Part shown: one piece after another, positions 6,099 through 13,523 of the stretch
Position numbering within the stretch: the first letter of the stretch is position 1
Layout: each line of letters opens with the position of its first letter
DNA from: Pseudomonadota bacterium
GTDB lineage: Bacteria; Pseudomonadota; Alphaproteobacteria; Caulobacterales; Caulobacteraceae
Direction: 5' to 3'
Length of the DNA stretch: 18,589 nucleotides
Assembly: GCA_023424215.1 (NCBI GenBank)
Contig: JAFAEC010000107.1
Span: 1 to 18,589, forward strand
The notes under the pieces: generated by a model
Databases searched by the model: none
What the model saw: the letters and a program-made list of their open reading frames with translations, nothing else
What the model was told of the DNA's origin: nothing
Made by a program: the position numbers and the translations under genes

Positions 6099-7265
6099 TC
6101 ATCGGCCTAGCGCTGCAGAGAGTCGACTCGCTATCCTGGTCGCAGCTTCTCGGATTGGGTGGTCGGCCAGATGAGCGTAGCGCGCCGTGGTTTGAACTTG
6201 CGTATGGCCTAACAGCTTGCCGATCATGCTCAGCCCTTCGCCCACAACCAGACCACCGGATGCGAAGGTATGACGAAGGTCGTGAATGCGAACATCGTCC
6301 AGACCCGCTGTCTTACGGATTCGGCGCCATGGATGTTGGAGGTCAGTCAGATGGGCGCCGGGGAGTTTGCCGACGATCACGTAGGGGTTGCCTTCCACCT
6401 CAGGCAGCTTGCGCAGCAGGTCGATCACGGCGTCCCCCACATGTACGGTCTTGGGCCCGGTCTTGCTGTCCGGCAGTCGGAAACGACCTGCTGAAAGATC
6501 CAAATAGCTCCACTTCAAGGTTTGTATTTCGCGAAGACGACACCCTGTAAGCAGGAGGAGACGGAAGGCGGCGACGGCGAACCGGCTTTCTGAGCCTGAT
6601 CGCTCCGCCTCAGTCAGTGCCGTACCCAGTCGCTCGATTTCCTCGATCGAGAGAAATCGCTCCCTTTTCCTTTCGGGGAAAGGACGAACATCGTCGCACG
6701 GGTTGGTTCGTCGATCGCGAATGCCCCAGACCTCAGCCAGGTTCATCATCTTCGAAAGCACTCCCAAGACGCGATTGGACTGGTAGGGCGTGTGCGAATA
6801 CCGACCATGCAATTCAGCCACGTCGGCTGACGTGATGGTTCGGACCTTCTGCTTCCCGAAGAATGGATTGATGAACAGCTCGACGGCGCGCTTGTATTCG
6901 TACTGCGTCGACGCCTTGCAGCGCATCATCACGTGCTCTTTCAAGAACCGTTCGCTCAACTCGGGGATGGTGGCGGCTTGTCGTGCGAGATCACGAAGGG
7001 CGGCGGGATCGTCGCCGCCGCCCCGAACGGCTCCCAGCATGCGATTTGCCTCGCGTCGCGCGAGTTCCGCCGTGACTGGCCCATGTTGCCCGATCATTAC
7101 CCGCCGAGTTCGTCCGTGCCGACGGTACTGCACGAGATAGAAGCGGCGCCCGCTTGGCATCACACGGACGCCGAAGCCCGGAAGCTCGTCATCGAAGACG
7201 ATGTAGTCCTTGGTCGCCGGTTCTAGGCGGTTGACCGCCCGCATGGTAAGCTTTTCTTTGGCCAT
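6099..7265 (-). CDS. int: P4-type tyrosine recombinase / integrase
   Basis: A 388-residue site-specific recombinase. The N-terminus (1-85) matches the arm-binding domain of P4-like integrases (DELPGFGVRVMPSGRRFYLVQYR). Residues about 100-190 form the core-binding SAM-like domain (ASTQYEYKRAVELFINPFFG). The catalytic domain carries the expected residues: R243 in LLTGCRLREI, K268 in DSKTGPK, H328 and R331 in IHDLRHTFAS, H354 in LLGHTQVQTT and the nucleophile Y363 in ARYAH. The set is complete, so the enzyme is probably active. P4-type integrases insert into tRNA genes, and a displaced tRNA-fMet 3' half lies 211 bases upstream of its start, as expected. The ATG at 7265 has AAAGG 8-9 bases upstream. 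It is followed, on the same strand, by the MerR-methyltransferase-PIN operon. Confidence 0.95.
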   Translation of the reverse strand: MAKEKLTMRAVNRLEPATKDYIVFDDELPGFGVRVMPSGRRFYLVQYRRHGRTRRVMIGQHGPVTAELARREANRMLGAVRGGGDDPAALRDLARQAATIPELSERFLKEHVMMRCKASTQYEYKRAVELFINPFFGKQKVRTITSADVAELHGRYSHTPYQSNRVLGVLSKMMNLAEVWGIRDRRTNPCDDVRPFPERKRERFLSIEEIERLGTALTEAERSGSESRFAVAAFRLLLLTGCRLREIQTLKWSYLDLSAGRFRLPDSKTGPKTVHVGDAVIDLLRKLPEVEGNPYVIVGKLPGAHLTDLQHPWRRIRKTAGLDDVRIHDLRHTFASGGLVVGEGLSMIGKLLGHTQVQTTARYAHLADHPIREAATRIASRLSAALGR

Positions 7266-7315
7266 TTCGAACGCCTTTCAAGTTTAATTTTCCTGATTTA
7301 GGCATTCCCAGAACA

Positions 7316-7335
7316 GTGGAAGCGATGTGGAAGCG
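7316..7335. repeat. GTGGAAGCG direct repeat, candidate integrase arm sites
   Basis: GTGGAAGCG occurs at 7316-7324 and exactly again at 7327-7335, an 11-base period, just upstream of the integrase start. Paired arm-type sites spaced by about one helical turn are common on the element side of an att site and are bound by the integrase N-terminal domain. Assignment is by position and pattern only. Confidence 0.4.
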
Positions 7336-7361
7336 CCAGAAGGAAAGTTTGAGAAATTTGT

Positions 7362-7416
7362 GGCGTAGAAAGGGTGATTCAGATTTGCGGCTTCGGCAAC
7401 AAAAAATTAGGCGTAG
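7362..7416. repeat. GGCGTAG direct repeat in the attP-arm region
   Basis: GGCGTAG occurs at 7362-7368 (continuing AAAGGG) and at 7410-7416 (continuing TAGGGG), 48 bases apart, within the AT-richer segment between integrase and att core. It could be a second class of arm or excisionase-binding site. The match is short, so chance is possible. Confidence 0.25.
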
Positions 7417-7476
7417 TAGGGGGTTAGGATATTATTGGATGCTTATTCGTTATGTACGAAAACTATCAATATCGTT

Positions 7477-7521
7477 CTCATAACCTGAAGGTCGCAGGTT
7501 CAAATCCTGCTCCCGCACCCA
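7477..7521 (+). other. 3' half of tRNA-fMet (CAU): att site of the integrative element
   Basis: The sequence from the anticodon loop to CCA matches the 3' half of an initiator tRNA: loop CTCATAA with anticodon CAT at 7479-7481, stem strand CCTGA, variable region, T-arm GCAGG-TTCAAAT-CCTGC (7494-7510), acceptor strand TCCCGCA (7511-7517) and terminal CCA (7519-7521). A 72 fits the initiator-specific unpaired 1-72 end. No D-arm or 5' acceptor strand precedes it; upstream DNA is unrelated and AT-rich. Homology beginning at the anticodon loop is where many tyrosine integrases cross over. The host tRNA's terminator follows directly, so this is the displaced original 3' half. It is not a functional tRNA gene. 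Confidence 0.85.
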
Positions 7522-7526
7522 AGTTC

Positions 7527-7559
7527 AAAGCCCCGCACGGTTCGCCGGCGGGGCTTTTT
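7527..7559 (+). terminator. Rho-independent terminator of the original tRNA-fMet gene
   Basis: Six bases after the tRNA 3' end, GCCCCGC (7530-7536) pairs with GCGGGGC (7548-7554). Inside is a CGG-TTCG-CCG cap, a stable UUCG tetraloop, with one bulged A, followed by five T. AAA before the stem pairs with part of the T-run. The structure is nearly symmetrical, so it may also stop minus-strand transcription from the catabolic operon. Confidence 0.85.
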
Positions 7560-7585
7560 GCTGTCCGGAAACCGCTCACCGGCTC

Positions 7586-7632
7586 GCCGTCCCCGGAGCG
7601 ACGCGACCCTGGCGACCATGGGTCGGGACGGC
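7586..7632 (-). repeat. Bipartite hairpin just after the serine hydrolase gene
   Basis: GCCGTCC (7586-7592) pairs with GGACGGC (7626-7632), and CGACCC (7604-7609) pairs with GGGTCG (7620-7625), with an 11-base bulge on one side. On the minus-strand transcript it begins 8 bases after the hydrolase stop. There is no T-run, so it is at best a 3'-end stabilising structure or part of a terminator completed by the next hairpin. Confidence 0.35.
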
Positions 7633-7640
7633 GCCCGGGG

Positions 7641-8666
7641 CTAGGCGCCCGCCCGGACGGTCCTGGTGAGGAGCTCTTCCGCGAAGTCGGCAGAGCCTGG
7701 CGGCTCGCCCTGGCGCACCACGATCAGGCGCCGGGAAGGCACGATCAGAACCATCTGGCCGCCGGCGCCCAGCGCCGCCACCGTATCCCGGGGCGCGGAC
7801 GGGAAGCGCAGGCCTGGGCCGCGGCCGAACGCATCCTGGCCGGGTTCGGCGTTGAGCCACCACAACAGCCCGTAGGAGGGATTCAGCCCCTGCGACGCGG
7901 AGAGGAGCGTCCGCAGACTGGCGGCCCGCATCAGGCGGCGACCTCGCCAGACGCCTTCGCCGCGCACCAGCTCGCCGAAGCGGGCCAGATCGCGCGCGGT
8001 GGACCGGGCGCTGTAGTAGTTCGTGACGCTCCCCTGCCGGCCGCGGCCGGGCGAGGTGATCCAGCTGGTGTTCGCCATTCCGAGCGGCCGGAGCAGGCGT
8101 CGGGAGGCCCAGGCCTCCACTGCTTCTCCCACCCCGCGCGCGAGGATATGAAACAGCAGGTGGTAGGCCGCCGTGTTGTAGGCCCAGCGCGTCCCGGGCA
8201 CGTGGCGAAGGGGGGCGGCGGCGTTGATCGCGAACTGGTCGCCGCTCACGTCCCGGAGGGCGAGGCCGGCGTCGTCCAGTCCCGACGTCATGCTCATCAG
8301 ATGGTGGAGGGTAATCCGGGCCCGGGCATCTTCGCGCCACGCAGGGATGAAGTCGGCCGCCCGCTGGTCGAAACCCGAAATCGCCCCGTCCTCGATCGCC
8401 ATGGCGATCAGCACCGCGAGGAGGCTCTTGGCGACGGAAGCGACCTCGCGGGGCCGGTCCGGGCCCCAGCCGGGCGCATAGCGTTCGGCCAGGGTTTCGC
8501 CGCCCCGGCCGACGAGGACGCCGGTGCTGCGCCGGGCCATGGCGAAGTCGAGCACCGCTGCGAGCCCGCCCCCTTGCGGATCCCCAAGGCCCGGGACCGC
8601 GCAGCCCGCCGCCGTGCCGCTCAGTCCGCTCAGCACCGCCCGGCGTGAGGGGACGGACCGGTCCAT
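7641..8666 (-). CDS. Serine hydrolase of the beta-lactamase/NylB fold, Tat-type lipoprotein
   Basis: A 341-residue penicillin-recognising-fold hydrolase. The nucleophile motif S77-V-A-K80 lies in EVASVAKSLLAV; the second motif is Y163-N164 in TRWAYNTAAYHLL; HHLMSMTSGLDD (121-132) and the C-terminal GAGGQMVLIVPSRRLIVV are typical of esterase and 6-aminohexanoate-oligomer-hydrolase relatives. The N-terminus SRRAVLSGL gives a twin-arginine signal followed by a lipobox-like TAAGC, so export and lipid anchoring are likely. Substrates in this family range from esters to amides; here the operon suggests an ester. ATG 8666 lies 5 bases after the dehydrogenase stop. The reading frame continues upstream through the dehydrogenase gene only as an overlapping shadow. 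It is the last gene of the catabolic operon. Confidence 0.85.
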   Translation of the reverse strand: MDRSVPSRRAVLSGLSGTAAGCAVPGLGDPQGGGLAAVLDFAMARRSTGVLVGRGGETLAERYAPGWGPDRPREVASVAKSLLAVLIAMAIEDGAISGFDQRAADFIPAWREDARARITLHHLMSMTSGLDDAGLALRDVSGDQFAINAAAPLRHVPGTRWAYNTAAYHLLFHILARGVGEAVEAWASRRLLRPLGMANTSWITSPGRGRQGSVTNYYSARSTARDLARFGELVRGEGVWRGRRLMRAASLRTLLSASQGLNPSYGLLWWLNAEPGQDAFGRGPGLRFPSAPRDTVAALGAGGQMVLIVPSRRLIVVRQGEPPGSADFAEELLTRTVRAGA

Positions 8667-8671
8667 CGCCG

Positions 8672-9556
8672 TCAGGCCAGCTGCGGCGCGCTGGCCGCGG
8701 AGCTCGCGACCTCGCGCTCGGCCTGGGTGAATCCGTATTCGGGCACGATGGAGCCCGAGGGATCCGACACCGGTTCCCAGGCCGCAAGCAGACGCTGCCC
8801 GGCGTCGGCCCCTCCGCCGATATACTGGCCCGGGGTCAGGGTGACGTAGGCGCGGGCGAAGTGTCCGGCTCCGGCGCAGACGATGGCCCGGGTGGGGGCG
8901 TCGTCGATCACCAGCGGCAGGAGGGCAGGACTGACGAGAGCCGGGTCGAGGCGCCGCAGGCTGTCGTCCGGCAGGACGCCGGCGGTCATCCCGGTGGCCG
9001 CCGTCGGGGCCAGGCAGTTGACCCGGATGCCGTATTTCTCGCCCTCGATGGCGAGGGTCTGCATCAGCCCGACCAGGGCCATCTTGGCCGCCCCGTAGTT
9101 GGCCTGCCCGAAGTTTCCATACAGGCCGGAGGATGAGGTGGTCATGACGATGCGGCCATGGCGCTGCTCGCGCATCGGCTCCCACACCGCCTTCGTGCAG
9201 ATCGCGGCGCCCATCAGATGGACGTCCACCACCAGCCGGAAGTCGTCCAGGCTCATCTTGGCGAAGCTCTTGTCGCGGAGGATGCCGGCGTTGTTGATCA
9301 GGATGTCGACCCGTCCCCAGGTCGAGACGACGCGATCCACCATGTCGCCGACCTGTGTCTCCTCGGTGACCGAACCGGCCGCGGCGATCGCCTCTCCGCC
9401 GACTGCCACAATCTCGGCGACGACCTGATCGGCCGCCTCCTGGCCAAGATCGTTGACCACGACCCGCGCGCCCTGTCGCGCGAGATAGAGGGCGTGTTGG
9501 CGGCCGAGGCCGCCGCCCGCGCCCGTGACAATCGCTGTCCGCCCCTGAAGGGTCAT
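8672..9556 (-). CDS. Short-chain dehydrogenase related to MFE-2 3-hydroxyacyl-CoA dehydrogenase
   Basis: A 294-residue classical SDR. Cofactor motif TGAGGGLG (11-18), NNAGILRD (88-95), serine cluster at 140-143 and catalytic Y154-G-A-A-K158 are intact. The stretches VVNDLG and NNAGILRDKSF are typical of the dehydrogenase part of peroxisomal multifunctional enzyme type 2 and its bacterial homologues, which oxidise 3-hydroxyacyl-CoA with NAD. This suits a step after CoA activation by the acyl-CoA ligase of the same operon. D36 after the second strand favours NAD(H). The start at 9556 has GGGGAGA about 6 bases upstream. The 40-base gap from the TetR gene holds a long palindrome. The C-terminal 50 residues extend beyond the usual SDR core of about 250. 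Confidence 0.9.
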   Translation of the reverse strand: MTLQGRTAIVTGAGGGLGRQHALYLARQGARVVVNDLGQEAADQVVAEIVAVGGEAIAAAGSVTEETQVGDMVDRVVSTWGRVDILINNAGILRDKSFAKMSLDDFRLVVDVHLMGAAICTKAVWEPMREQRHGRIVMTTSSSGLYGNFGQANYGAAKMALVGLMQTLAIEGEKYGIRVNCLAPTAATGMTAGVLPDDSLRRLDPALVSPALLPLVIDDAPTRAIVCAGAGHFARAYVTLTPGQYIGGGADAGQRLLAAWEPVSDPSGSIVPEYGFTQAEREVASSAASAPQLA

Positions 9557-9582
9557 GCGGTCTCTCCCCGTTGCGTGATGAT

Positions 9583-9607
9583 CCGACGCTGACGCGTCAG
9601 GCGTCGG
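9583..9607. promoter_or_regulatory. Near-perfect 25-base palindrome between the TetR and dehydrogenase genes
   Basis: CTGACGCGTCAG (9589-9600) is a perfect 12-base palindrome. Allowing one extra G at 9601, symmetry extends to CCGACG (9583-9588) and CGTCGG (9602-9607). It overlaps the TetR gene's stop codon and lies 27 bases upstream of the dehydrogenase start. The size and symmetry suit a TetR-family operator controlling an internal promoter. It could instead be an mRNA hairpin, but no T-run follows. Confidence 0.5.
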
Positions 9608-10328
9608 CCCTGCGCTTGCAGATGCTCATGAAGCCCGCGGCCATGAAGGTGGCCATGCGGTCCTTGACGGCCTCGAAGTCGTCGGAATCGCACAGGCCGC
9701 CGGACAGTCGATTGATGCGACCGGTGCGGGCCAGGGTCAGCATCAGCGCGCCGGTGACGAAGTGGTAGCCCCAGAAGATGTCTTCCTCGGCGCAGTCCGG
9801 CAGGGCCTTCCTGAGGAGCCCGATCAGCCGGAGGACCACCGGATCGAAGTGCAGGTCGAACAGTTCCGCGCCGTAGGGCGTGTTCGAGACCTGGGCGCCA
9901 AGCGCGCCGTAGTTCTTCCAGTTCTCGCCGCCCTGGCTGTAGAGGTCGAGGTCGGTGTCCAGGAAGGCCCGGAGGGCTCCCTCGACCGTGGGCTTTCCCT
10001 TCGTCGCGGCGTCATAGTCGTCCAGCGCCTTCATACGCAGCGAGATGGTCACGTCCGCGCGGCGGGCGATCACCGCATCGAACAGCTTCTTCTTGTCGGT
10101 GAAGTAGTAGTTCAACAGGGTGTGGTGCACGCCGACGCGCTGGGCGACATCCTTGAGCGTCACGCCGTAGAGGCCATGGATCGAGAACAGGTACTCGGCG
10201 GCGTCGAGGATCTGCTCCATCTTGTCGGCGCGTTGTTCGACCTTGGTGCGACGACGGCCCGGTTTGGCCATGTCCGCACCCACGCCCTCAGATGCCTTGG
10301 GTACGGGAGTTCGGTCAGCAATCGCCAT
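9597..10328 (-). CDS. TetR/AcrR family transcriptional regulator
   Basis: A 243-residue TetR-type repressor. The DNA-binding domain is clear: ILDAAEYLFSIHGLYGVTLKDVAQRVGVHHTLLNYYFTDKKKLF in pieces covering roughly residues 40-83, with the canonical helix-turn-helix and Y-Y-F tail. The C-terminal part is the ligand domain and has no recognisable subfamily signature. ATG 10328 overlaps the acyl-CoA ligase stop by 14 bases; a second ATG at 10271 (MAKPGRRR) is an equally possible start. The gene sits inside the catabolic operon, so the regulator is made with the enzymes it probably controls. Its inducer is likely the substrate or a CoA-thioester intermediate, by analogy with regulators of acyl-CoA pathways. 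Confidence 0.9.
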   Translation of the reverse strand: MAIADRTPVPKASEGVGADMAKPGRRRTKVEQRADKMEQILDAAEYLFSIHGLYGVTLKDVAQRVGVHHTLLNYYFTDKKKLFDAVIARRADVTISLRMKALDDYDAATKGKPTVEGALRAFLDTDLDLYSQGGENWKNYGALGAQVSNTPYGAELFDLHFDPVVLRLIGLLRKALPDCAEEDIFWGYHFVTGALMLTLARTGRINRLSGGLCDSDDFEAVKDRMATFMAAGFMSICKRRADA

Positions 10329-11895
10329 AATCAATTCTCAAACGCATCTTGTCGATCTTGCCGGTCGGCGCGAGGGGCATCTGCTCCAGGCGGATGACCT
10401 CGTCCGGAATCCACCATGGCGCAACCCTGCCGCGCAATGGGGCAAGGATGTCCTCATCAGTCGCGTCCCCTGCCTCACGGGTCTGGATCACCAGTACAGG
10501 GCGCTCCCCCCATTTCGCGTCCTGACGGCCGATGACGGCGGCCAGCGAGACCGAGGGATGCTCGTTCACCACGGCCTCGATCTCCGCCGGATTGATCCAT
10601 TCGCCCCCGGACTTGATGAGATCCTTGGCCCGCCCGGTGATGACCAGACTGCCGCCCGGGTCGATCCGGGCCAGATCGCCGGTCGGGAACCAGCCCTCCT
10701 CGTCCGTGGCGCTGGACGACTGGCCGAAGTAGCGCTGGACGACCGACGGACCGCGCACCCGCAGGTGGCCCTCGCCCCCCCGCTGATCCGGTAGGGCGCG
10801 TCCGTCCACGTCGGTAAGAAGCAGATCGACGCCGAAGGCGGGAGGCCCGCAAAGATGGGCCGAGCGCGCGGGATCATGCGGTCGGGCGCAGGTCCCCAGC
10901 GGGGACAGTTCCGTCATGCCCCAACTGATCTGGACGCTGGCCCCCAGGCGCTGCTCGATCCGCTCCATCAGGGCGGGCGCCATCGGAGCGCCGCCGACGA
11001 TGACCCGCTTCAGCGTCGGTGTCTCGCCGCCGACGGCCTCGAGGTGCTCGACGAGGCCCAGCCAGACCGTCGCGACGCCGACCGCCAGGGTGACCCTCTC
11101 CGCATTGATCAGGCGGGCGAGGCTGGCGCCGTCCAGATCGCGGCCGGGCAGCACCAGCCGCGCGCCGACCGCCGGCGCGGCGAACGGCAGGCCCCATGCA
11201 TTGGCGTGGAACATGGGCACCGCCGTCAGAACGGTGTCGGTTCCGCTGACCCCCATGACATCCGCCTGCAACTGCCGGAGCGTGTGCAGCACGCTTGAGC
11301 GGTGCGTGTAGGTGACCCCCTTGGGCGCCCCGGTCGTGCCCGAGGTGAAGCACAGGCCGCAGGGGGCGGTCTCTTCGAAGTTCCCCCAGACGCCGGTTTC
11401 GACGTCCCCCGTGATCATGGGCTCCAGGTCGTCGGCGCCGTCTTCCGCGCCGTAAGGCCGGTCGACGACCAGAACCCGCTCCAGCGACCGTGTCCGGTCG
11501 GCGATGCGCCGGGCTAGCGCGGCCAGATCCGAGCTGGCGATGACGATCCGCGCCTCGGACTGGACGAGCATCGCGGCCAGCTGGGTCTCGGTCAGGCGCG
11601 GATTCAGGGTGTGGCACACCGCGCCCATGCCCATGATGGCGTACCAGGCTTCCATATGGGCCTGGCTGTTCCACGCCAGGGTGGCGACCCGGTCGCCAGC
11701 CCGGACGCCGAGGCGGGCCAGCACGCCGGAAACCTTGAGACTGCGTTCGCGCAGCACCGCGTAACCGGTCCGGGTCGTGCGTCCGCCGTCCCCCGCGCTC
11801 ACAACATCGGCATGCGGATGCCATTTGGCCGCGTGGTCGAGGAACTTGTCGAGGGTCAGGCCGAACGCCTGCATCTCTCCGTCGATCATGGGCAT
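10315..11895 (-). CDS. AMP-dependent acyl-CoA ligase (fatty-acyl-CoA synthetase family)
   Basis: A 526-residue ANL-superfamily adenylate-forming enzyme. The phosphate-binding loop FTSGTTGAPKGV (183-194), the SWGMTELSPLG motif, the GWFPTGDLARIDPGG hinge region, GRAKDLIKSGGEWINPAEIE and the C-terminal catalytic lysine in PTGKIDKMRLR (near residue 513) are all present. It should activate a carboxylic acid to its CoA thioester with ATP. The sequence is most like medium/long-chain acyl-CoA synthetases, but the acid cannot be deduced. ATG 11895 (MPMIDGEM) overlaps the esterase stop by 10 bases; ATG 11889 would give the ATGA overlap. Earlier in-frame codons lie inside the esterase gene and are arginine-rich shadow sequence. 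Its substrate is probably released by the upstream esterase. Confidence 0.9.
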   Translation of the reverse strand: MPMIDGEMQAFGLTLDKFLDHAAKWHPHADVVSAGDGGRTTRTGYAVLRERSLKVSGVLARLGVRAGDRVATLAWNSQAHMEAWYAIMGMGAVCHTLNPRLTETQLAAMLVQSEARIVIASSDLAALARRIADRTRSLERVLVVDRPYGAEDGADDLEPMITGDVETGVWGNFEETAPCGLCFTSGTTGAPKGVTYTHRSSVLHTLRQLQADVMGVSGTDTVLTAVPMFHANAWGLPFAAPAVGARLVLPGRDLDGASLARLINAERVTLAVGVATVWLGLVEHLEAVGGETPTLKRVIVGGAPMAPALMERIEQRLGASVQISWGMTELSPLGTCARPHDPARSAHLCGPPAFGVDLLLTDVDGRALPDQRGGEGHLRVRGPSVVQRYFGQSSSATDEEGWFPTGDLARIDPGGSLVITGRAKDLIKSGGEWINPAEIEAVVNEHPSVSLAAVIGRQDAKWGERPVLVIQTREAGDATDEDILAPLRGRVAPWWIPDEVIRLEQMPLAPTGKIDKMRLRIDYGDC

Positions 11896-13523
11896 TGCGA
11901 CCCGGCCGGCGGCACGGGCTCCGCGGCGACGCCGACGGCCCAGCTCCACGGCGTGCCGCCGGCGGCGCGGCGCCGACACACCTCGGCCTCCCGCAGCTCG
12001 AACATGCCCGGCATGAGCCGCTCCCGCGCCGTCGGGCCGTCCTCAAAGGCCATGTAGGAGCCGGTGCGGTCGAAGGCCGGCCAAGCGGGCTGGCCGGGGG
12101 CGGCGGGAGCGCCGGTCCGCGCGAAGCTGGCCCAGTAAGCCATCATCGCCTCGGACAGGGCCCGCTCGCGCGGCGTGTCGGGGATCGCCGGCCAGCGCGG
12201 CGGAAGCCGGTCGAAGGCGTCGAAGACGTAGGGAATCTCGGCGGCGTGAAAGGCATGCAGACCCGCTTCGTCGGCGGCCGGGTAGCCATGGTCGAACAGG
12301 TAAAGGAAGGCGGGTTGGCCGAGCGCGGTCTGCAGTCGCGCCATGCGCAGCGAGGTCCAGCCGTAGAGCGCGTCGCGCGGCGCGGCCAGGACGCTCTCCC
12401 CGATGTCCCCGGAAGGGTAGAGCGAGAGGAAGACGTCGGCGAGGTCGCCGTAGCGCTGACGGATCGCCGCCTCGTAGGTCGCCGCGTCGGCCGGGGGCGG
12501 CGGGGCGAGGAAGCGCAGGGTGCGGATCTCTCCCTCGTTGAAGCCGACCAGCAGGGGTACGGGCGCCTGCTCGCCCTCGTCGAAGACCTGCACGATCTGG
12601 TCGGGCAGAACGTCGCCGTCGATGGTGCCCCACGGGATGTAGCCGGTGGCCGGGGCCGCCGTGACCAGCTGCTGGGCGTCCATGGCGCGCATTTCGGCGA
12701 GGTTCTGCTTGCCCAGCTGGGCCTGCAGCCAGACGCCGACCGCCTCGGCGGCGGGCTGCCCGTGCGGGCTGGCGCGCAGTTCCGGGGTGGACAGCATGTA
12801 GGCGCTCTGGGCGATTGCCCTGTCGAACAGGCCCCGCGCCCTCGGAGACGCCATCAGATACATGACGCTGAGCGCGCCGGCGGATTCTCCGGCGACGGTG
12901 ACGTTGTCGGGATCGCCGCCGAAGGCCGCGATGTTGGACTGCACCCATTCCAGGGCGGCGATCTGGTCCAGCAGTCCGTAGTTGCCGGAGACGTTGCGAC
13001 GCGACTCGGCGCTCAGCTCCGGGTGCGCCAGATAGCCCAGCGCGCCCAGCCGGTAGTTGATCGTCACCACGACGATGCCGTGGCGGGCCGCCATGCGGGC
13101 GCCGTCGTACATGGCCTCGCTGCCGGCGCCGCCGGTCAGAGAGCCGCCGTGAATCCAGACGAAGACGGGCGCATCCTCGGCGTCCCGGGGCTTCCAGACG
13201 TTGAGGAACAGACAGTCCTCGCTCATCTCCGGCGGCTCGGCGGGGGCGTAGATGCTGGTCCCGCGCGAGGTCGGCTGGGGGCAGGCGGGGCCGAAGCGGG
13301 TGGCGTCCCGTGTCTCGGTCCAGCGCGGCATGTCCGCGGGCGGCCGCCAGCGTCGCCAGCCCGTCGGCGGCAGGGCGAAGGGAAGGCCGCGGAAGACGTC
13401 GACGCCGTCCAGCGCCTCTCCCCGGACCGCCCCGGCCGGAGCGTCGACGACCGGCTGGGCCAGGGCGGCGGCGGGGAAGGCGAACGCGAGGGCCGCGGCG
13501 GCGGCAAGTGTGGTTCGTATCAT
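11886..13523 (-). CDS. Secreted type-B carboxylesterase
   Basis: A 545-residue alpha/beta hydrolase of the carboxylesterase type-B family. A Sec signal peptide (MIRTTLAAAAALAFAFPAAALA) is likely cut after residue 22. Family signatures follow: FRGLPFA (44-50), SEDCLFLNVW (101-110), the oxyanion loop HGG (125-127), and the nucleophile elbow GESAG with S214. The catalytic acid is probably E332 in GFNEGEIRTL and the histidine lies in HAAEIPYVF. It should hydrolyse carboxylic esters in the periplasm. Its ATG overlaps the MFS stop by ATGA. With a TonB receptor upstream and an acyl-CoA ligase downstream, it probably frees the acid that is then activated. The last 25 residues run past the usual family end. 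Confidence 0.92.
   Translation of the reverse strand: MIRTTLAAAAALAFAFPAAALAQPVVDAPAGAVRGEALDGVDVFRGLPFALPPTGWRRWRPPADMPRWTETRDATRFGPACPQPTSRGTSIYAPAEPPEMSEDCLFLNVWKPRDAEDAPVFVWIHGGSLTGGAGSEAMYDGARMAARHGIVVVTINYRLGALGYLAHPELSAESRRNVSGNYGLLDQIAALEWVQSNIAAFGGDPDNVTVAGESAGALSVMYLMASPRARGLFDRAIAQSAYMLSTPELRASPHGQPAAEAVGVWLQAQLGKQNLAEMRAMDAQQLVTAAPATGYIPWGTIDGDVLPDQIVQVFDEGEQAPVPLLVGFNEGEIRTLRFLAPPPPADAATYEAAIRQRYGDLADVFLSLYPSGDIGESVLAAPRDALYGWTSLRMARLQTALGQPAFLYLFDHGYPAADEAGLHAFHAAEIPYVFDAFDRLPPRWPAIPDTPRERALSEAMMAYWASFARTGAPAAPGQPAWPAFDRTGSYMAFEDGPTARERLMPGMFELREAEVCRRRAAGGTPWSWAVGVAAEPVPPAGSQCP

Larger units (their letters stand above)
1..7521. mobile_element. Right end of an integrative element inserted in tRNA-fMet (left end not in window)
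   Basis: A complete P4-type integrase reads away from a truncated tRNA-fMet 3' half, the classic end of a tRNA-integrated genomic island. The attachment repeat is at 7477-7521. By this geometry an intact, rebuilt tRNA-fMet reading on the plus strand should mark the other end, to the left; none is found in this window, so the whole 1-7521 stretch is likely element DNA. Cargo here is the methyltransferase module, the nucleoredoxin-like gene and the HxlR/Gal80-like pair. Sequence left of the repeat is visibly less GC-rich than the operon to its right. No transfer or replication gene is seen. Confidence 0.55.

Noticed and set aside
7400..7521. Complete tRNA gene
   Set aside because: Only the part from the anticodon loop to CCA is present; no D-arm or 5' acceptor strand can be found upstream.
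7586..7632. Intrinsic terminator after the catabolic operon
   Set aside because: The hairpin has a large one-sided bulge and no T-run on the minus strand; listed only as a structure.
7452..8648. 398-residue plus-strand open frame
   Set aside because: It begins in the att region, reads through the tRNA half and terminator, and then runs antisense to the serine hydrolase; composition is that of a high-GC shadow.
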